Source of the DNA: VRUE01 sp963705635
GTDB taxonomy: Bacteria > Actinomycetota > Thermoleophilia > Solirubrobacterales > 70-9
DNA length: 64,000 nucleotides
Assembly (NCBI GenBank): GCA_963705635.1
Contig: CAVPKH010000004.1
Location: 992,001 to 1,056,000, forward strand
Reading direction: 5' to 3'
The first letter of the stretch is position 1. Each line of letters starts with the position of its first letter. Below the pieces are notes generated by a model. That model was not told the DNA's origin. It saw nothing but the letters and a program-made list of their open reading frames with translations, and ran no database searches. Made by a program: the position numbers and the translations under genes. Below, one piece after another: positions 33,918-42,394 of this stretch.

Positions 33918-34982
33918 TCAGACCTGGAATGTGTCCTTCGCCGGCGTCACCGTCGCATTGGAGCCGTCGGGCATCGTGCCCGGATGCACACCGGTGTACT
34001 CGCCGGAGATTTTCCCGTCCGAGACCGTGAGTCGCAGGAAGCCGTATTCCTTCGCGTCGCCGTACTCGAAGGTGACTCCGCTAACCACCTCTTTGCCCGG
34101 CGCGGCGTCTTTGGCAAGCAGATGCAGGTTGTGGTAGCCGGAGTTGCCGACGACCAGGTAGGTGATTTTTCTCCCCTCGTATACGCGCGTGAAGCGCTGA
34201 TAGTCGTGGACGTGGCCGGAGAGGACCAAGTCCGGGGCCCGGCCCGAGTCTTTGAAGGCCTGGTCGAGCGCGTCGCCCATGTGCGTGCTGCCTCCGTGGT
34301 GGGAGTCGACGCTGTAGGGAGGGTGATGCAGGGCGACGATCAGGGGCTTGTCTTTCGGCGCCGCCGCGAGCTCGCCGGTGAGCCATTTGGTCTGCGATTC
34401 CTCGAAGTGCCCGCCGGAGGGCACGTTGCTGTAGAGGCCGATGATCGTCACCGCCTTCAGCAGCAGGGTCCAGTCGCAGTAGGGCTGGGTCTGGGTATGA
34501 CGGCCGAACTCGAAGAGTGGGTCGCAGGGCGGGATCGAAGGTTTTTTGTCACAGAAGTTCACCATGAAGGCGGCGAGCGGGGGCTGCGCCGGTTTGGTTT
34601 TGTCTAAGTCACCGTCGTGGTTTCCCGCGATCCCGGCGATCGGCGCTTTCACATGGGCGTAGGGCTCATAGAACTGGTGCGGATATTCTTCTTCTTCGCC
34701 GTAGAAGTAGACGATGTCGCCTACCGTGTAGACGAAGGCGGGATCGGGCGCCGGCGCTTTCTGCATCGCGTAGGAGACGGCGTTCTGGGGGCCTGGAGCT
34801 TTGACGCCGCCGTGGTCGCCGATGACGAAGAACGAGATCGTCTCGGAGTCTTTTATCCCCACGTCGGCGGCTTTCGCGCGTCCCGGTTTACCTTCCGGAA
34901 GGGGCTCGATGCCCGTCCGCGCATGACTCCTCTGCAGCTGCTCGGCAGCGCTGACGCCGCCCATACCGGTGGCCCGATCCAT
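33918..34982 (-). CDS. Calcineurin-like (purple acid phosphatase-like) phosphoesterase
   Basis: 354 residues. FFVIGDHGG, YTVGDIVY, GIAGNHDGD, VALHHPPYS and LSGHVHDYQRF supply the metal ligands of the family. There is no clear signal peptide. The codon choice uses more A/T third positions than the neighbours (for example runs of TTT, AAA, GGG), hinting at a different origin. GGAGG precedes the ATG. Confidence 0.82.
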   Translation of the reverse strand: MDRATGMGGVSAAEQLQRSHARTGIEPLPEGKPGRAKAADVGIKDSETISFFVIGDHGGVKAPGPQNAVSYAMQKAPAPDPAFVYTVGDIVYFYGEEEEYPHQFYEPYAHVKAPIAGIAGNHDGDLDKTKPAQPPLAAFMVNFCDKKPSIPPCDPLFEFGRHTQTQPYCDWTLLLKAVTIIGLYSNVPSGGHFEESQTKWLTGELAAAPKDKPLIVALHHPPYSVDSHHGGSTHMGDALDQAFKDSGRAPDLVLSGHVHDYQRFTRVYEGRKITYLVVGNSGYHNLHLLAKDAAPGKEVVSGVTFEYGDAKEYGFLRLTVSDGKISGEYTGVHPGTMPDGSNATVTPAKDTFQV

Positions 34983-35024
34983 CCTTGCCTCCTCGTTATC
35001 TGATCCGGGAGGGTTTCTCCCGCC

Positions 35025-35047
35025 TATTGCTCAATCTATACGCAATA
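35025..35047 (-). promoter_or_regulatory. AT-rich promoter-like stretch with a small inverted repeat
   Basis: In the 286-base gap before the phosphoesterase gene, TATTGC (35025-35030) is inverted as GCAATA (35042-35047), within the most AT-rich stretch nearby. TATAGAT on the minus strand resembles a -10 box. The rest of the gap has no convincing gene. Confidence 0.35.
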
Positions 35048-35247
35048 GACAGATAGTTGGAAGTAAATAGAGCGTGACCGAAGAGTGCGGCGGCAGCGGC
35101 CTCATCGATCAGCTTGAGTACGGTTTGGTACTCCCCCGCGGGCCGGAAAAGAGTGGACGCTACGAAGTCCGAACCGGTGGCCTCGGGCCCCGGCCGGCGA
35201 AACACGGTGGTCCTGAGCTCGATCGGCTCAGCCCAAGCCCAGGGCAC

Positions 35248-35272
35248 CTAAGAGGGGCTGTAGCCCTCTTAG
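35248..35272 (-). terminator. Hairpin overlapping the stop of the SpoIIAA-like gene
   Basis: CTAAGAGGG and CCCTCTTAG pair over a short loop; the stem includes the TAA stop at 35269-35271. Confidence 0.6.
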
Positions 35273-35646
35273 CCGGCGACCCAGGCCCTGGCCTCCTGGA
35301 GGCCGTCCAGATCCCGCACCAGCACCTCTCCAGGGGTCATCCAGGCGAACATGCGCATGGCTTTCGCCACCCACTCGACGTTGGTGACGAGGGCGAAGCG
35401 ATTCCAGGCGGAGTGGTTGCGAACCCACACCTTGAGGCCCGTCTTCGCGTCCTCGGTCCAAGCGCCCGGCTCGAGGCCGTCGAAGTCGGTGAGGACGAAG
35501 AGCAACCGCAGGTCACCCGACTCGACTCCCTCCCCGAGGGCTGGCTCCAGCACCTCGCGGTAGTCGTCGCGACTGAGCCTTCCCGATGCGGCGAGCCCGA
35601 TCGTTCCCTCCGGCATCGCCTCGATTCGCTCGATCACCCTGGCCAA
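35269..35646 (-). CDS. SpoIIAA/STAS-like protein
   Basis: About 125 residues: EGTIGLAASGRLSRDDYREVLEPAL, LRLLFVLTDFDGLEPGAWTEDAKTGLKVWV, FALVTNVEWVAKAMRMFAWMTPGEV. This matches the SpoIIAA-like (PF11964-type) fold that may bind lipid or act in phosphorelay. I prefer TTG 35646 because GGGAGGG lies six bases upstream; GTG 35637 is next. Upstream in-frame sequence to 35730 looks non-coding. Confidence 0.72.
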   Translation of the reverse strand: MARVIERIEAMPEGTIGLAASGRLSRDDYREVLEPALGEGVESGDLRLLFVLTDFDGLEPGAWTEDAKTGLKVWVRNHSAWNRFALVTNVEWVAKAMRMFAWMTPGEVLVRDLDGLQEARAWVAG

Positions 35647-35745
35647 ATGTAGCCCTCCCGATCCCGGCTGTCCACCAGCGCAGATCGAAGCCGAGCGCTC
35701 GCGCCGGCGCCAGCCTGCCCGAGGGATCATTGCTCAGGTAAAATT

Positions 35746-35778
35746 GTGGAATTGCTCCCGAACGGTCGTGTCAGCTGA
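35746..35778 (+). CDS. Possible leader peptide upstream of the substrate-binding lipoprotein
   Basis: GTG 35746 opens ten codons (MELLPNGRVS) whose TGA (35776-35778) overlaps the CTG proposed as the lipoprotein start (CTGA). TAAAAT a few bases before the GTG resembles a -10 box, so the transcript may be nearly leaderless. Alternatively a single-base error hides a normal start. Confidence 0.3.
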   Translation: MELLPNGRVS

Positions 35779-36971
35779 AAATCCGACGTCTCCTCACACA
35801 GCCTCGTCTCGCCCTGCCGGCGCTCGCGCTGGCCCTCCTGGCCGGCTGCGGCAGCAGCGCCGGCTCGCCCGAATCTCCCCCCAGCGGCCTTCCCAAGGAG
35901 ATCACGATCGGCGCCGCGATCGCCAAGACCGGCTACCTGGAGCCCTACGACGCCACCTTCGCCGCGGTCGAAGAGCTGGTGAAGAAAACCAATGCCCGCG
36001 GAGGGATCGACGGGCACAAGCTGCGGGTGATCCAGGCCGACACTCGCTCGGACCCCCAGCAGGCGGTGCTGGCGGTTCAGAAGGTGATCGAAGAAGGGGC
36101 CGATGTCCTCTTCTTCAGCGGCGAGGCGCTGACCGCGGCGGCCGGGTCGCCGCTCGCCGAGGAATACGACAAGCTGAACTTCGCCATCGTCAACGAGCCC
36201 GGCTTCGGGCCTCCCACGACCGGCCGCCTTTCCTTCAGCTCAAACCCGAGCCTGCTCAGCGAGGCCAGCGCCGACGCCTCATTCCTGCACGGAAGGGGAG
36301 CCAGGCGCCCGTTCCTCTTCCGCGACACCTCGCTGATCTACGGCAAGGCCGGCTGCTCAGCCTTCCAGCAGAGCTGGGAACAGCTCGGTGGCACGATCGC
36401 CGGCTCGGTCGACTTCGAGAACAGCGACGAGTCGATCGCGAGCCAGGTCAGCGAGCTGCGCAGCTCCGACGCCGACGCCGTCTTCATGTGCTCCTACCCG
36501 CCCGGCGGCGCCGCGGCGATCAAGCAGATCCGGGCGGCGGGCATCGATGTTCCGATCCTCGGGCCCAGCGCTTTCGACGGCACCTTCTGGGTCAAGGGAA
36601 TCGCGAACACCAAGGACGTCTACGCCAGCTCGAACGGCTCCGCCTACGACCCGCCCAACGGGGAAACGGCGAAGCTGTTCGAGAGCCTCAAACGCGCCGG
36701 CGTGGAAACCGACGTTTCGAGCGGACTGCTGGCGACCTACGCCGGCGGCCAGCTGATCCTCGACGCGATCAGGGAAACCGGCAGCGTCGACGGCAACACC
36801 CTGGCCGACGCGCTGGAGGCAAAGCCCCACAAGACGGTCGTCGGCAAGGTCAGCTACACGAAGGACGACCACTACCCGACTCACGCCTGGCCGATCTACG
36901 TCTACTCGAGCGGCAAGCCAAAGCTGGTGGCGACGGTCAAGCCGCGCTTCATCCCCGAATACGGCGGGTGA
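35775..36971 (+). CDS. ABC transporter substrate-binding lipoprotein (branched-chain amino acid type)
   Basis: The lipoprotein signal (LLTQPRLALPALALALLAGC) is followed by ITIGAAIAKTGYLEPYDATF, NARGGIDGHKLRVIQADTRSD and the two-lobe LivJ/periplasmic-binding type I pattern, ending LVATVKPRFIPEYGG. The frame has a stop at 35739 and no ATG, GTG or TTG before the signal, leaving CTG 35775 as the likely start. It presumably feeds the LivH-LivMG-LivF importer at 38-41.4 kb. Its last 23 bases overlap the convergent Rieske oxygenase gene. Confidence 0.82.
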   Translation: MKIRRLLTQPRLALPALALALLAGCGSSAGSPESPPSGLPKEITIGAAIAKTGYLEPYDATFAAVEELVKKTNARGGIDGHKLRVIQADTRSDPQQAVLAVQKVIEEGADVLFFSGEALTAAAGSPLAEEYDKLNFAIVNEPGFGPPTTGRLSFSSNPSLLSEASADASFLHGRGARRPFLFRDTSLIYGKAGCSAFQQSWEQLGGTIAGSVDFENSDESIASQVSELRSSDADAVFMCSYPPGGAAAIKQIRAAGIDVPILGPSAFDGTFWVKGIANTKDVYASSNGSAYDPPNGETAKLFESLKRAGVETDVSSGLLATYAGGQLILDAIRETGSVDGNTLADALEAKPHKTVVGKVSYTKDDHYPTHAWPIYVYSSGKPKLVATVKPRFIPEYGG

Positions 36972-37968
36972 GCGCGCGATCGACGAAGTCGCTGAACGCC
37001 TGCCGGTAGGTGAGCGTGAAGCTGTCGGCGAGCGTGTTGGCCTCGGCGTTGGGATCGAGTGGGAACTCGCGCGGCTCGACCGCGGAGATGATCGCGCAGT
37101 CCTCGGCGTAGAGGCGCTGCTCGAACTCGATCGCCTCCTCGATGCTGAACTCGTCGTAGTCCCTGGTGAATCCTGCGATCCAGTAGTGCGCGGACTCGGT
37201 CAGGCTGATCGCGCGGGCGGCGTGGAGCAGGCAGCGTTCGCCCTTGGCGGTGAGCATTTGCGCTGAGGTGAAATTGGGTGCGATCGCATGGGTGTGGAGC
37301 TCGCGCAGCGAGCCCCAGATCTCGTCGGCTCCGTCGCCGGCCCTCATTTCCCGACGCAGGGTCACCCTGAACCCGTCGCGCTCGGGCCGCAGCTGCTCGA
37401 TCACCTCCGGCATCGCACCCAGCGTGGCCCGGTGGACGAAGGCAAAATGGGCGACGTCGCGGAAGTTCTCGATCATGACCCCCAGCCCGACCGGCAGCTC
37501 AAACGGCGTGCCGTGACCCCATTCCCACTCCTCGGCATCGAACCACGGCATCGTCGGCAGCTCGCCAAGCGGCTCCTCCAGCACCGTCCAGACGAGGCCC
37601 CAATGCTCGCGCGCCGGAAAGGCCGGAATGCGGGCGCGAGCTGGGATCTGGCTTTGATCGGGCAGCGAGGGAATCCTGGTGCAGGCGCCGTTCTCGCCGG
37701 CCCACTCCCAGCCGTGGTAGGGGCACTGGATCGACTCGCCCTCGACCTTGCCCATCGAGAGCGAGGCGCCGCGGTGGGCGCAGCGGTCGGCGACCACGGC
37801 CGGTTTCCCGGCCTCGGTGAGGAAGACAGCGAGCGCTTCGCCGAGGAGCAGGACCCGCTGCGGGCCACGCTCCAGATCCTGGACCCTCGCGACCGGCTGC
37901 CAACAGTGGCGCAGGGCAAGGGAGGTCTGCTCGCCGGTCGGGACTCCACCTGGGTGGTCGTCAAACAT
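36949..37968 (-). CDS. Rieske [2Fe-2S] aromatic-ring-hydroxylating-type oxygenase
   Basis: 340 residues. Rieske ligands are in CAHRGASL...CPYHGWEW (CxH, CxxH) near residues 64-87. The mononuclear iron site is in ENFRDVAHFAFVHRATLG near 170 (Asn/Asp, two His). The family hydroxylates or demethylates aromatic or betaine-type substrates with a separate reductase, which is not encoded nearby. ATG 37968 has GAGGAACG upstream; a GTG at 37971 is adjacent. 37 bases after the livF stop on the same strand. Confidence 0.87.
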   Translation of the reverse strand: MFDDHPGGVPTGEQTSLALRHCWQPVARVQDLERGPQRVLLLGEALAVFLTEAGKPAVVADRCAHRGASLSMGKVEGESIQCPYHGWEWAGENGACTRIPSLPDQSQIPARARIPAFPAREHWGLVWTVLEEPLGELPTMPWFDAEEWEWGHGTPFELPVGLGVMIENFRDVAHFAFVHRATLGAMPEVIEQLRPERDGFRVTLRREMRAGDGADEIWGSLRELHTHAIAPNFTSAQMLTAKGERCLLHAARAISLTESAHYWIAGFTRDYDEFSIEEAIEFEQRLYAEDCAIISAVEPREFPLDPNAEANTLADSFTLTYRQAFSDFVDRALTRRIRG

Positions 37969-38005
37969 CACCGTTCCTCGTCACTAGTCAAGAATTCCAT
38001 TCTAT

Positions 38006-38707
38006 TCACAGCTGCCTGCCCAGATAGGCGCGCAGGACGTCGGGGCTGCGCTGCAGCTCGCTACGCGAGCCCTGAACCCGGACCTTGCCGCTGCTGAGCA
38101 CGGCGCAGCGATCGCAGAAGTCGATCGTCCGCGCGGCGTTCTGCTCGACCAGCAGCATCGTCACCCCTTCGTCACGCAGGCCCTGGAGCAGCTCGTAGAC
38201 GGCGTCGATCATCCTCGGCGCGAGACCGAGCGAAGGCTCGTCGAGAACCAGCAGCTTGGGCCTGCCGAGCAGGGCGCGGGCGATCGCGAGCTGCTGCTGC
38301 TCTCCCCCCGAGAGTCGATCGGCACGCTGGTGAAGGCGCTCGCGAAGAATCGGGAAGCGCTCGAGCGCCGACTCGATCCCGGCTTCGCGCTCGCCGTCGC
38401 CGCCAGCGCCGAGCCGCAGGTTGTCCGCCACCGTGAGGGTCCTGAAGATGTGCCTGCCCTCGGGCACCAGCGCCAGCCCGAGGCGGGCGATCTGCTCCGG
38501 CGCCATTCCGCTCAGGACACGATCGCCCAGCACCACCTCCCCCGAGGTCGGGCGCACCAGGCCACAGATCGACCGCAGGATCGAGCTCTTGCCGGCGCCG
38601 TTCGGCCCGATCATCCCCACCACCTCGCCCCGGCCGACGCTCAGATCGACCCCGTGAACCACCTCGATGCCTCCGTAGGCGACCCGGATCCCACGCAGCT
38701 CAAGCAT
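38006..38707 (-). CDS. livF: Branched-chain amino acid-type ABC transporter ATPase
   Basis: Walker A GPNGAGKSS near residue 36, LSGGEQQQLAIARALL signature near 138, Walker B LLVLDEPSLGLAP near 158 and the H-loop replaced by LLVEQNA as in LivF. 233 residues, normal. Its ATG overlaps the end of the livM-livG fusion by eight bases. Paired with the LivG domain of the fused protein as the two ATPases of the importer. Confidence 0.9.
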   Translation of the reverse strand: MLELRGIRVAYGGIEVVHGVDLSVGRGEVVGMIGPNGAGKSSILRSICGLVRPTSGEVVLGDRVLSGMAPEQIARLGLALVPEGRHIFRTLTVADNLRLGAGGDGEREAGIESALERFPILRERLHQRADRLSGGEQQQLAIARALLGRPKLLVLDEPSLGLAPRMIDAVYELLQGLRDEGVTMLLVEQNAARTIDFCDRCAVLSSGKVRVQGSRSELQRSPDVLRAYLGRQL

Positions 38708-40541
38708 CGACGGCCGCCAGGAAGGAGCTTCCGAGATAGGACTGGACCACGGCCGGATCGCCCTGGACTTCCTCCGGGGTTCCGACCCGCAGCGTCATCC
38801 CGTCATCGAGCACCTGCACCCGCGGGCAGAGCTCGATGACGATGCTCATGTCGTGCTCGATGAGCAGGATCCCGCAGCCGAAGTCCCGCAGCACGTTGCG
38901 GAGAATCGCGACCAGCTCTTCGCGTTCCGGCCCACTCAGCCCGGCGGCGGGCTCGTCGAGGAGCAGGTAGCGCGGCCGCGTGGCGAGCGCGCGAGCGATC
39001 CCGAGGAGCCGCTGGCCTCCCGGGGGCAGGGAGCCGGCGGGCCGCGCGGCCAGCTCGAGCAGGCCGAGGCGGCCGAGCACGTCGACCGCGGTCGAGACCG
39101 CGCCGCGCCGGCTGGTCCCCACGCCCATCGCGCCGACGGCGACGCTCTCGAGGCAGCTCAGGTGAGGGAATGGCAGGGCAGCCTGGAAGGTGCGGGCCAG
39201 TCCGCTGCGGGCGAGATGCGTCGGCGAGCGCCCGGTGACGTCGATCCCGTCGAGCCTGACGACGCCCGAGTCGGGCTCCTGAAAGCCACTGAGGACGTTG
39301 ACGAGGGTCGTCTTGCCGGCGCCGTTCGGGCCGACGAGGCCAAGTGCCTTGCCGGGCTCGAGGCCGAGGTCGATTCCCCTCAGGACCTGGAGGCCGGCGA
39401 AGGCGAGTGAGATCCCTTCGGCGCGCAGCGCGCCTCCTGCGGCGCGCGCGGTCGGCGGCTTGGCGAAGGCACCATGCGAGTTCGCCCGCGATGGCGAGCC
39501 CGCCGATCTCAGCCGGCGGAGCCAGGGCAGCTCACCCGCCTCTCGGCCGCCGCTCAACCCGCTCGGCATCGCGATCATCGTCGCCAGCAGGATCAGGCCG
39601 AGGCCGATCGCGGCAAGCCCGGGGGCCTCGCCGATCGAGATCGCGCCGAGCAGGCTGGCCCCGTTCTCGACGCTCCGGAGCAGCTCGTTCACCGTCGCGA
39701 TCGCGATCGCCCCGACCACCGCCCCAAGGACACTGCGGGCGCCGCCGACGACCAGCATCGTGATCGTCGTCACGGTCGCGCCGAAGTAGAAGGTCGTGGG
39801 ATTGAGAACGCCGGACTGGTGCACCGCCAGCGCGCCGCCGATTCCACACAGCACGCCGCTGATGCCGAAGGCGATCAGCCGCTCCCTGGTCAGGCTGATC
39901 CCGATCGAGCGCGCGGCAACCTCGTCCTCGCGCGTCGCCTGCAAGCGATAGCCGCTGGCGGACCACTTGAAGGCCAGGGCGACGATCACGGCCACCGCGG
40001 CCCAGAGGCCGGCCGATTCGACGCTGGTCGTCGTCGGAATGCTGACCAAGCCGCTGCTGCCGCCGGTGACCCGGTCCCAATTGGCGACGACGTCGTAGGT
40101 GACGAGCAGAAAGGCGAAGGTGGAGATCGGGATCGCGAGGGTGGAGGTCCGCATCAGCGGCAGGCCAACGACCATCGCGAGCAGGCCGGAGATCGCGGCG
40201 GCGGCGAGCGTCGCGAGCAAGGGGGCGAGATCGGCGTCGGCGATGAAATGCGGCAGGCCGGGCGTCTGCAGCAGCGCGAAGGCCGACGGCAGGGTGAGGA
40301 ACGCCGCGACGTAAGCGCCGGCCGTCGCGAAGCCCAGCTGTCCGAAGGAGTAGACACCGCTATTGCCGACGAAGACCTGCAGCCCGAGGACGATGATGAG
40401 GTTGCAGAGAATCAAGCTGACCGTGCCCTGGAGAGAAGGCGTGCCGTTGGCGCCGATCAGGACGACGATCGCGATCAGGATCAGTGGGACCAGCAGCGAA
40501 GCGGCCGCGGACCGACGGGAGCGAAATCGCACGCCGCTCAC
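38700..40541 (-). CDS. Fused LivM permease-LivG ATPase
   Basis: 613 residues. Residues ~1-330 are a LivM-type permease with eight to ten helices (VGNSGVYSFGQLGFATAGAYVAAFLT, GGSSGLVSIPTTT, VVGGARSVLGAVVGAI). After a ~45-residue linker (SRANSHGAFAKPPTARAAGG) an ABC ATPase follows: LVGPNGAGKTTLVNVLSGF (Walker A), LPPGGQRLLGIARAL (signature, with PPGG), YLLLDEPAAGLSGPE (Walker B) and LIEHDMSIV. Start GTG overlaps the livH stop (GTGA). Fused LivM-LivG occurs in some actinobacteria and proteobacteria. The open frame continues to 41630 but overlaps livH and is not protein-like. Confidence 0.88.
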   Translation of the reverse strand: MSGVRFRSRRSAAASLLVPLILIAIVVLIGANGTPSLQGTVSLILCNLIIVLGLQVFVGNSGVYSFGQLGFATAGAYVAAFLTLPSAFALLQTPGLPHFIADADLAPLLATLAAAAISGLLAMVVGLPLMRTSTLAIPISTFAFLLVTYDVVANWDRVTGGSSGLVSIPTTTSVESAGLWAAVAVIVALAFKWSASGYRLQATREDEVAARSIGISLTRERLIAFGISGVLCGIGGALAVHQSGVLNPTTFYFGATVTTITMLVVGGARSVLGAVVGAIAIATVNELLRSVENGASLLGAISIGEAPGLAAIGLGLILLATMIAMPSGLSGGREAGELPWLRRLRSAGSPSRANSHGAFAKPPTARAAGGALRAEGISLAFAGLQVLRGIDLGLEPGKALGLVGPNGAGKTTLVNVLSGFQEPDSGVVRLDGIDVTGRSPTHLARSGLARTFQAALPFPHLSCLESVAVGAMGVGTSRRGAVSTAVDVLGRLGLLELAARPAGSLPPGGQRLLGIARALATRPRYLLLDEPAAGLSGPEREELVAILRNVLRDFGCGILLIEHDMSIVIELCPRVQVLDDGMTLRVGTPEEVQGDPAVVQSYLGSSFLAAVDA

Positions 40542-41422
40542 ACCCGGGTGCTGCCGATCTCCCCGCCGAGCAGGCCGTGCGGCCTGAAGATCAGGATCAG
40601 CACCGGGAACGTGAAGACGATCGCGTCGCGAAAGGGCGCCAGACCATCGGGGAGGTAGACGCCGAGCAGCGAAGAGAGGATTCCCAGCAGCAGGCCGCCG
40701 ACCACCGCGCCGAACATGCTGCCGAAGCCGCCAATCACCACGGCGACAAAGCCGATCAGGACGGGAGTGAGGCCCATCGTCGGTGAGACCTGACCGGTCT
40801 GCATCACGATCAGCACGCCGACCGCGGCGGCGAGTGCTCCGCTGATCGCGAAGGCGATCGCGATCACCCGGTCGGCCCGGACGCCGAGCAGGCGGGCCAT
40901 GTCGAAGTCCTCGGCCGCCGCTCGCATCGCGAGCCCCGTGTGGGTCCGGTAGAGCAGCCACCTGAGGCCGCCCAGGACGATCACCGTGAGCCCCAGGGTG
41001 ACGAACTCCAAGTTCGGCACGGCGATGCTGCCGATGCTGGTCGATTCGCTGATCGCGGCTGGCGTCCCGACCGACTGGGCCCGGGCGTCGACCGCCACCG
41101 TCACGACGTTCTGGAGAATCGCCGCGACCGCCAGCGAAGTGACGAGCTGGGCCGAGAGATCGGCGCTGCGCACGGGGCGAAACGCCACGCGCTCGGCGAG
41201 GAGCGCGATCAGGACGCCGACGATGAGGGCGACCGCGACCGCCGCCGAGAAGGGCAGCCCGGCGAAGACGAACAGGGCGTAGGCGGAGAGCATGATGAAC
41301 TCGCCGTGGGCGAAGTTCATCATTCCCATCACGGTGAAGACAAGGGTGATGCCGAGAGCGATTAGCGCGTAGAGACTGCCGAGGGCAAGGGCGTCGATCA
41401 GGTTCTGGCCCAGCTCCGTCAT
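40538..41422 (-). CDS. livH: LivH-type ABC permease
   Basis: 294 residues with about eight membrane helices. GSLYALIALGITLVFTVMGMMNFAHGEFIML near the N-terminus is the LivH signature, and GGFGSMFGAVVGGLLLGI the EAA-like loop. Transports amino acid-like compounds together with LivM-LivG, LivF and the lipoprotein at 35775. First transporter gene after the GntR regulator. Confidence 0.9.
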   Translation of the reverse strand: MTELGQNLIDALALGSLYALIALGITLVFTVMGMMNFAHGEFIMLSAYALFVFAGLPFSAAVAVALIVGVLIALLAERVAFRPVRSADLSAQLVTSLAVAAILQNVVTVAVDARAQSVGTPAAISESTSIGSIAVPNLEFVTLGLTVIVLGGLRWLLYRTHTGLAMRAAAEDFDMARLLGVRADRVIAIAFAISGALAAAVGVLIVMQTGQVSPTMGLTPVLIGFVAVVIGGFGSMFGAVVGGLLLGILSSLLGVYLPDGLAPFRDAIVFTFPVLILIFRPHGLLGGEIGSTRV

Positions 41423-41467
41423 TGGCGACGCTTAGCGTGGGTCTCCATCGAGCACGCCGATCCCGGG

Positions 41468-42274
41468 TCAGCCGAGCTCGAAAGCGAGCTGAGTGCTGTC
41501 GGCACGGTAGATGAGGCGGGCAAACTCGAGCGGGCGGTCGCCCGCCGATCGCTGGGACCGGCCGAACTGGACGAAGCGCCCCATCAGGGCCGGGTCGCCG
41601 GCCGTGGCGCCAACCTGAGAGGACCCCCACTCACCGAAGAAGGTGTGCTCGACAGAAACGGTTGCGCGAGTGAGCTCGGGATCGCTGGGCTCGGGCGGCT
41701 GCGCGCCGGCCTCGAGCGCGTGCACGGTGGGAAGCAACCAGGGCACGTCGGCGACCGTGAAGAAGGAGTCGATGAGAACGACCGACGGCTGGCCGAGGTC
41801 AACGACCGCGGTCACGTGCGCGATCGGCGTGCCCCGATCCTCCTCCTCGATCTCGAGGAAGTGCGACACGGTGTGGTCGGGCTGGTGCTTGCGCGCGCTG
41901 AGCACGGTGATCGCCAGATCGCGGTGGTGCTCGATCGACAATCTGACCAACCCGGACACCTGGACTTCGCGTCGCGGCGGGGCAACGTAGGCGCCCGACC
42001 CCTTGACCCGAATGATCGCGCCGTCGCCGACGAGGAGATCGAGTGCAGGCCTGATCACCGCCCGTGAGACCTTGAACTCTTCTTCGAGCTCGCGTTCGGA
42101 GGCAAAGCGGGCTCCCGGCTCCCAGGTCCCAACCTCCAGCATCACCTTGAGAGCCGCGGCAAGCTGGAAGTAGAGCGGTACGTCGCTGTCGCGGTCAAGC
42201 TCCCTCGTACCCTCCAGAGAGACGGCAGAGGACTGCTTAGGTCGGTCCGAAACCGCTTGAGGAAGCTCGATCAT
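41468..42274 (-). CDS. GntR/HutC-family transcriptional regulator with UTRA domain
   Basis: 268 residues. The winged helix is GTWEPGARFASERELEEEFKVSRAVIRPALDLLVGDG (residues ~50-88), the typical GntR recognition region with SERELEEEF. The C-terminal ~150 residues are UTRA-like and sense a small effector. It is on the same strand and 45 bases ahead of livH, so it probably regulates the importer and perhaps the Rieske oxygenase in response to their substrate. Start ATG 42274. Confidence 0.85.
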   Translation of the reverse strand: MIELPQAVSDRPKQSSAVSLEGTRELDRDSDVPLYFQLAAALKVMLEVGTWEPGARFASERELEEEFKVSRAVIRPALDLLVGDGAIIRVKGSGAYVAPPRREVQVSGLVRLSIEHHRDLAITVLSARKHQPDHTVSHFLEIEEEDRGTPIAHVTAVVDLGQPSVVLIDSFFTVADVPWLLPTVHALEAGAQPPEPSDPELTRATVSVEHTFFGEWGSSQVGATAGDPALMGRFVQFGRSQRSAGDRPLEFARLIYRADSTQLAFELG

Positions 42275-42394
42275 TCAACACCGAGGATACCTTTCGCACC
42301 CAAGCGAGCGCCAGGCCTGCCCCGGAAGCAAGACGGTCCGGCCGAGGCAGCCGGAAACGGTGATCTCCCGCCCATTTGCAAGCGAGCGAAAATC

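Noticed and set aside
34996..35247. 83-codon minus-strand ORF before the phosphoesterase
   Set aside because: No ribosome site or family pattern, and it covers the AT-rich promoter-like stretch and a hairpin.
40542..41630. Upstream extension of the livM-livG frame to a start at 41630
   Set aside because: It overlaps livH entirely and its translation is Arg/Pro/Gly-rich shadow sequence; the GTGA overlap at 40541 gives a natural start.
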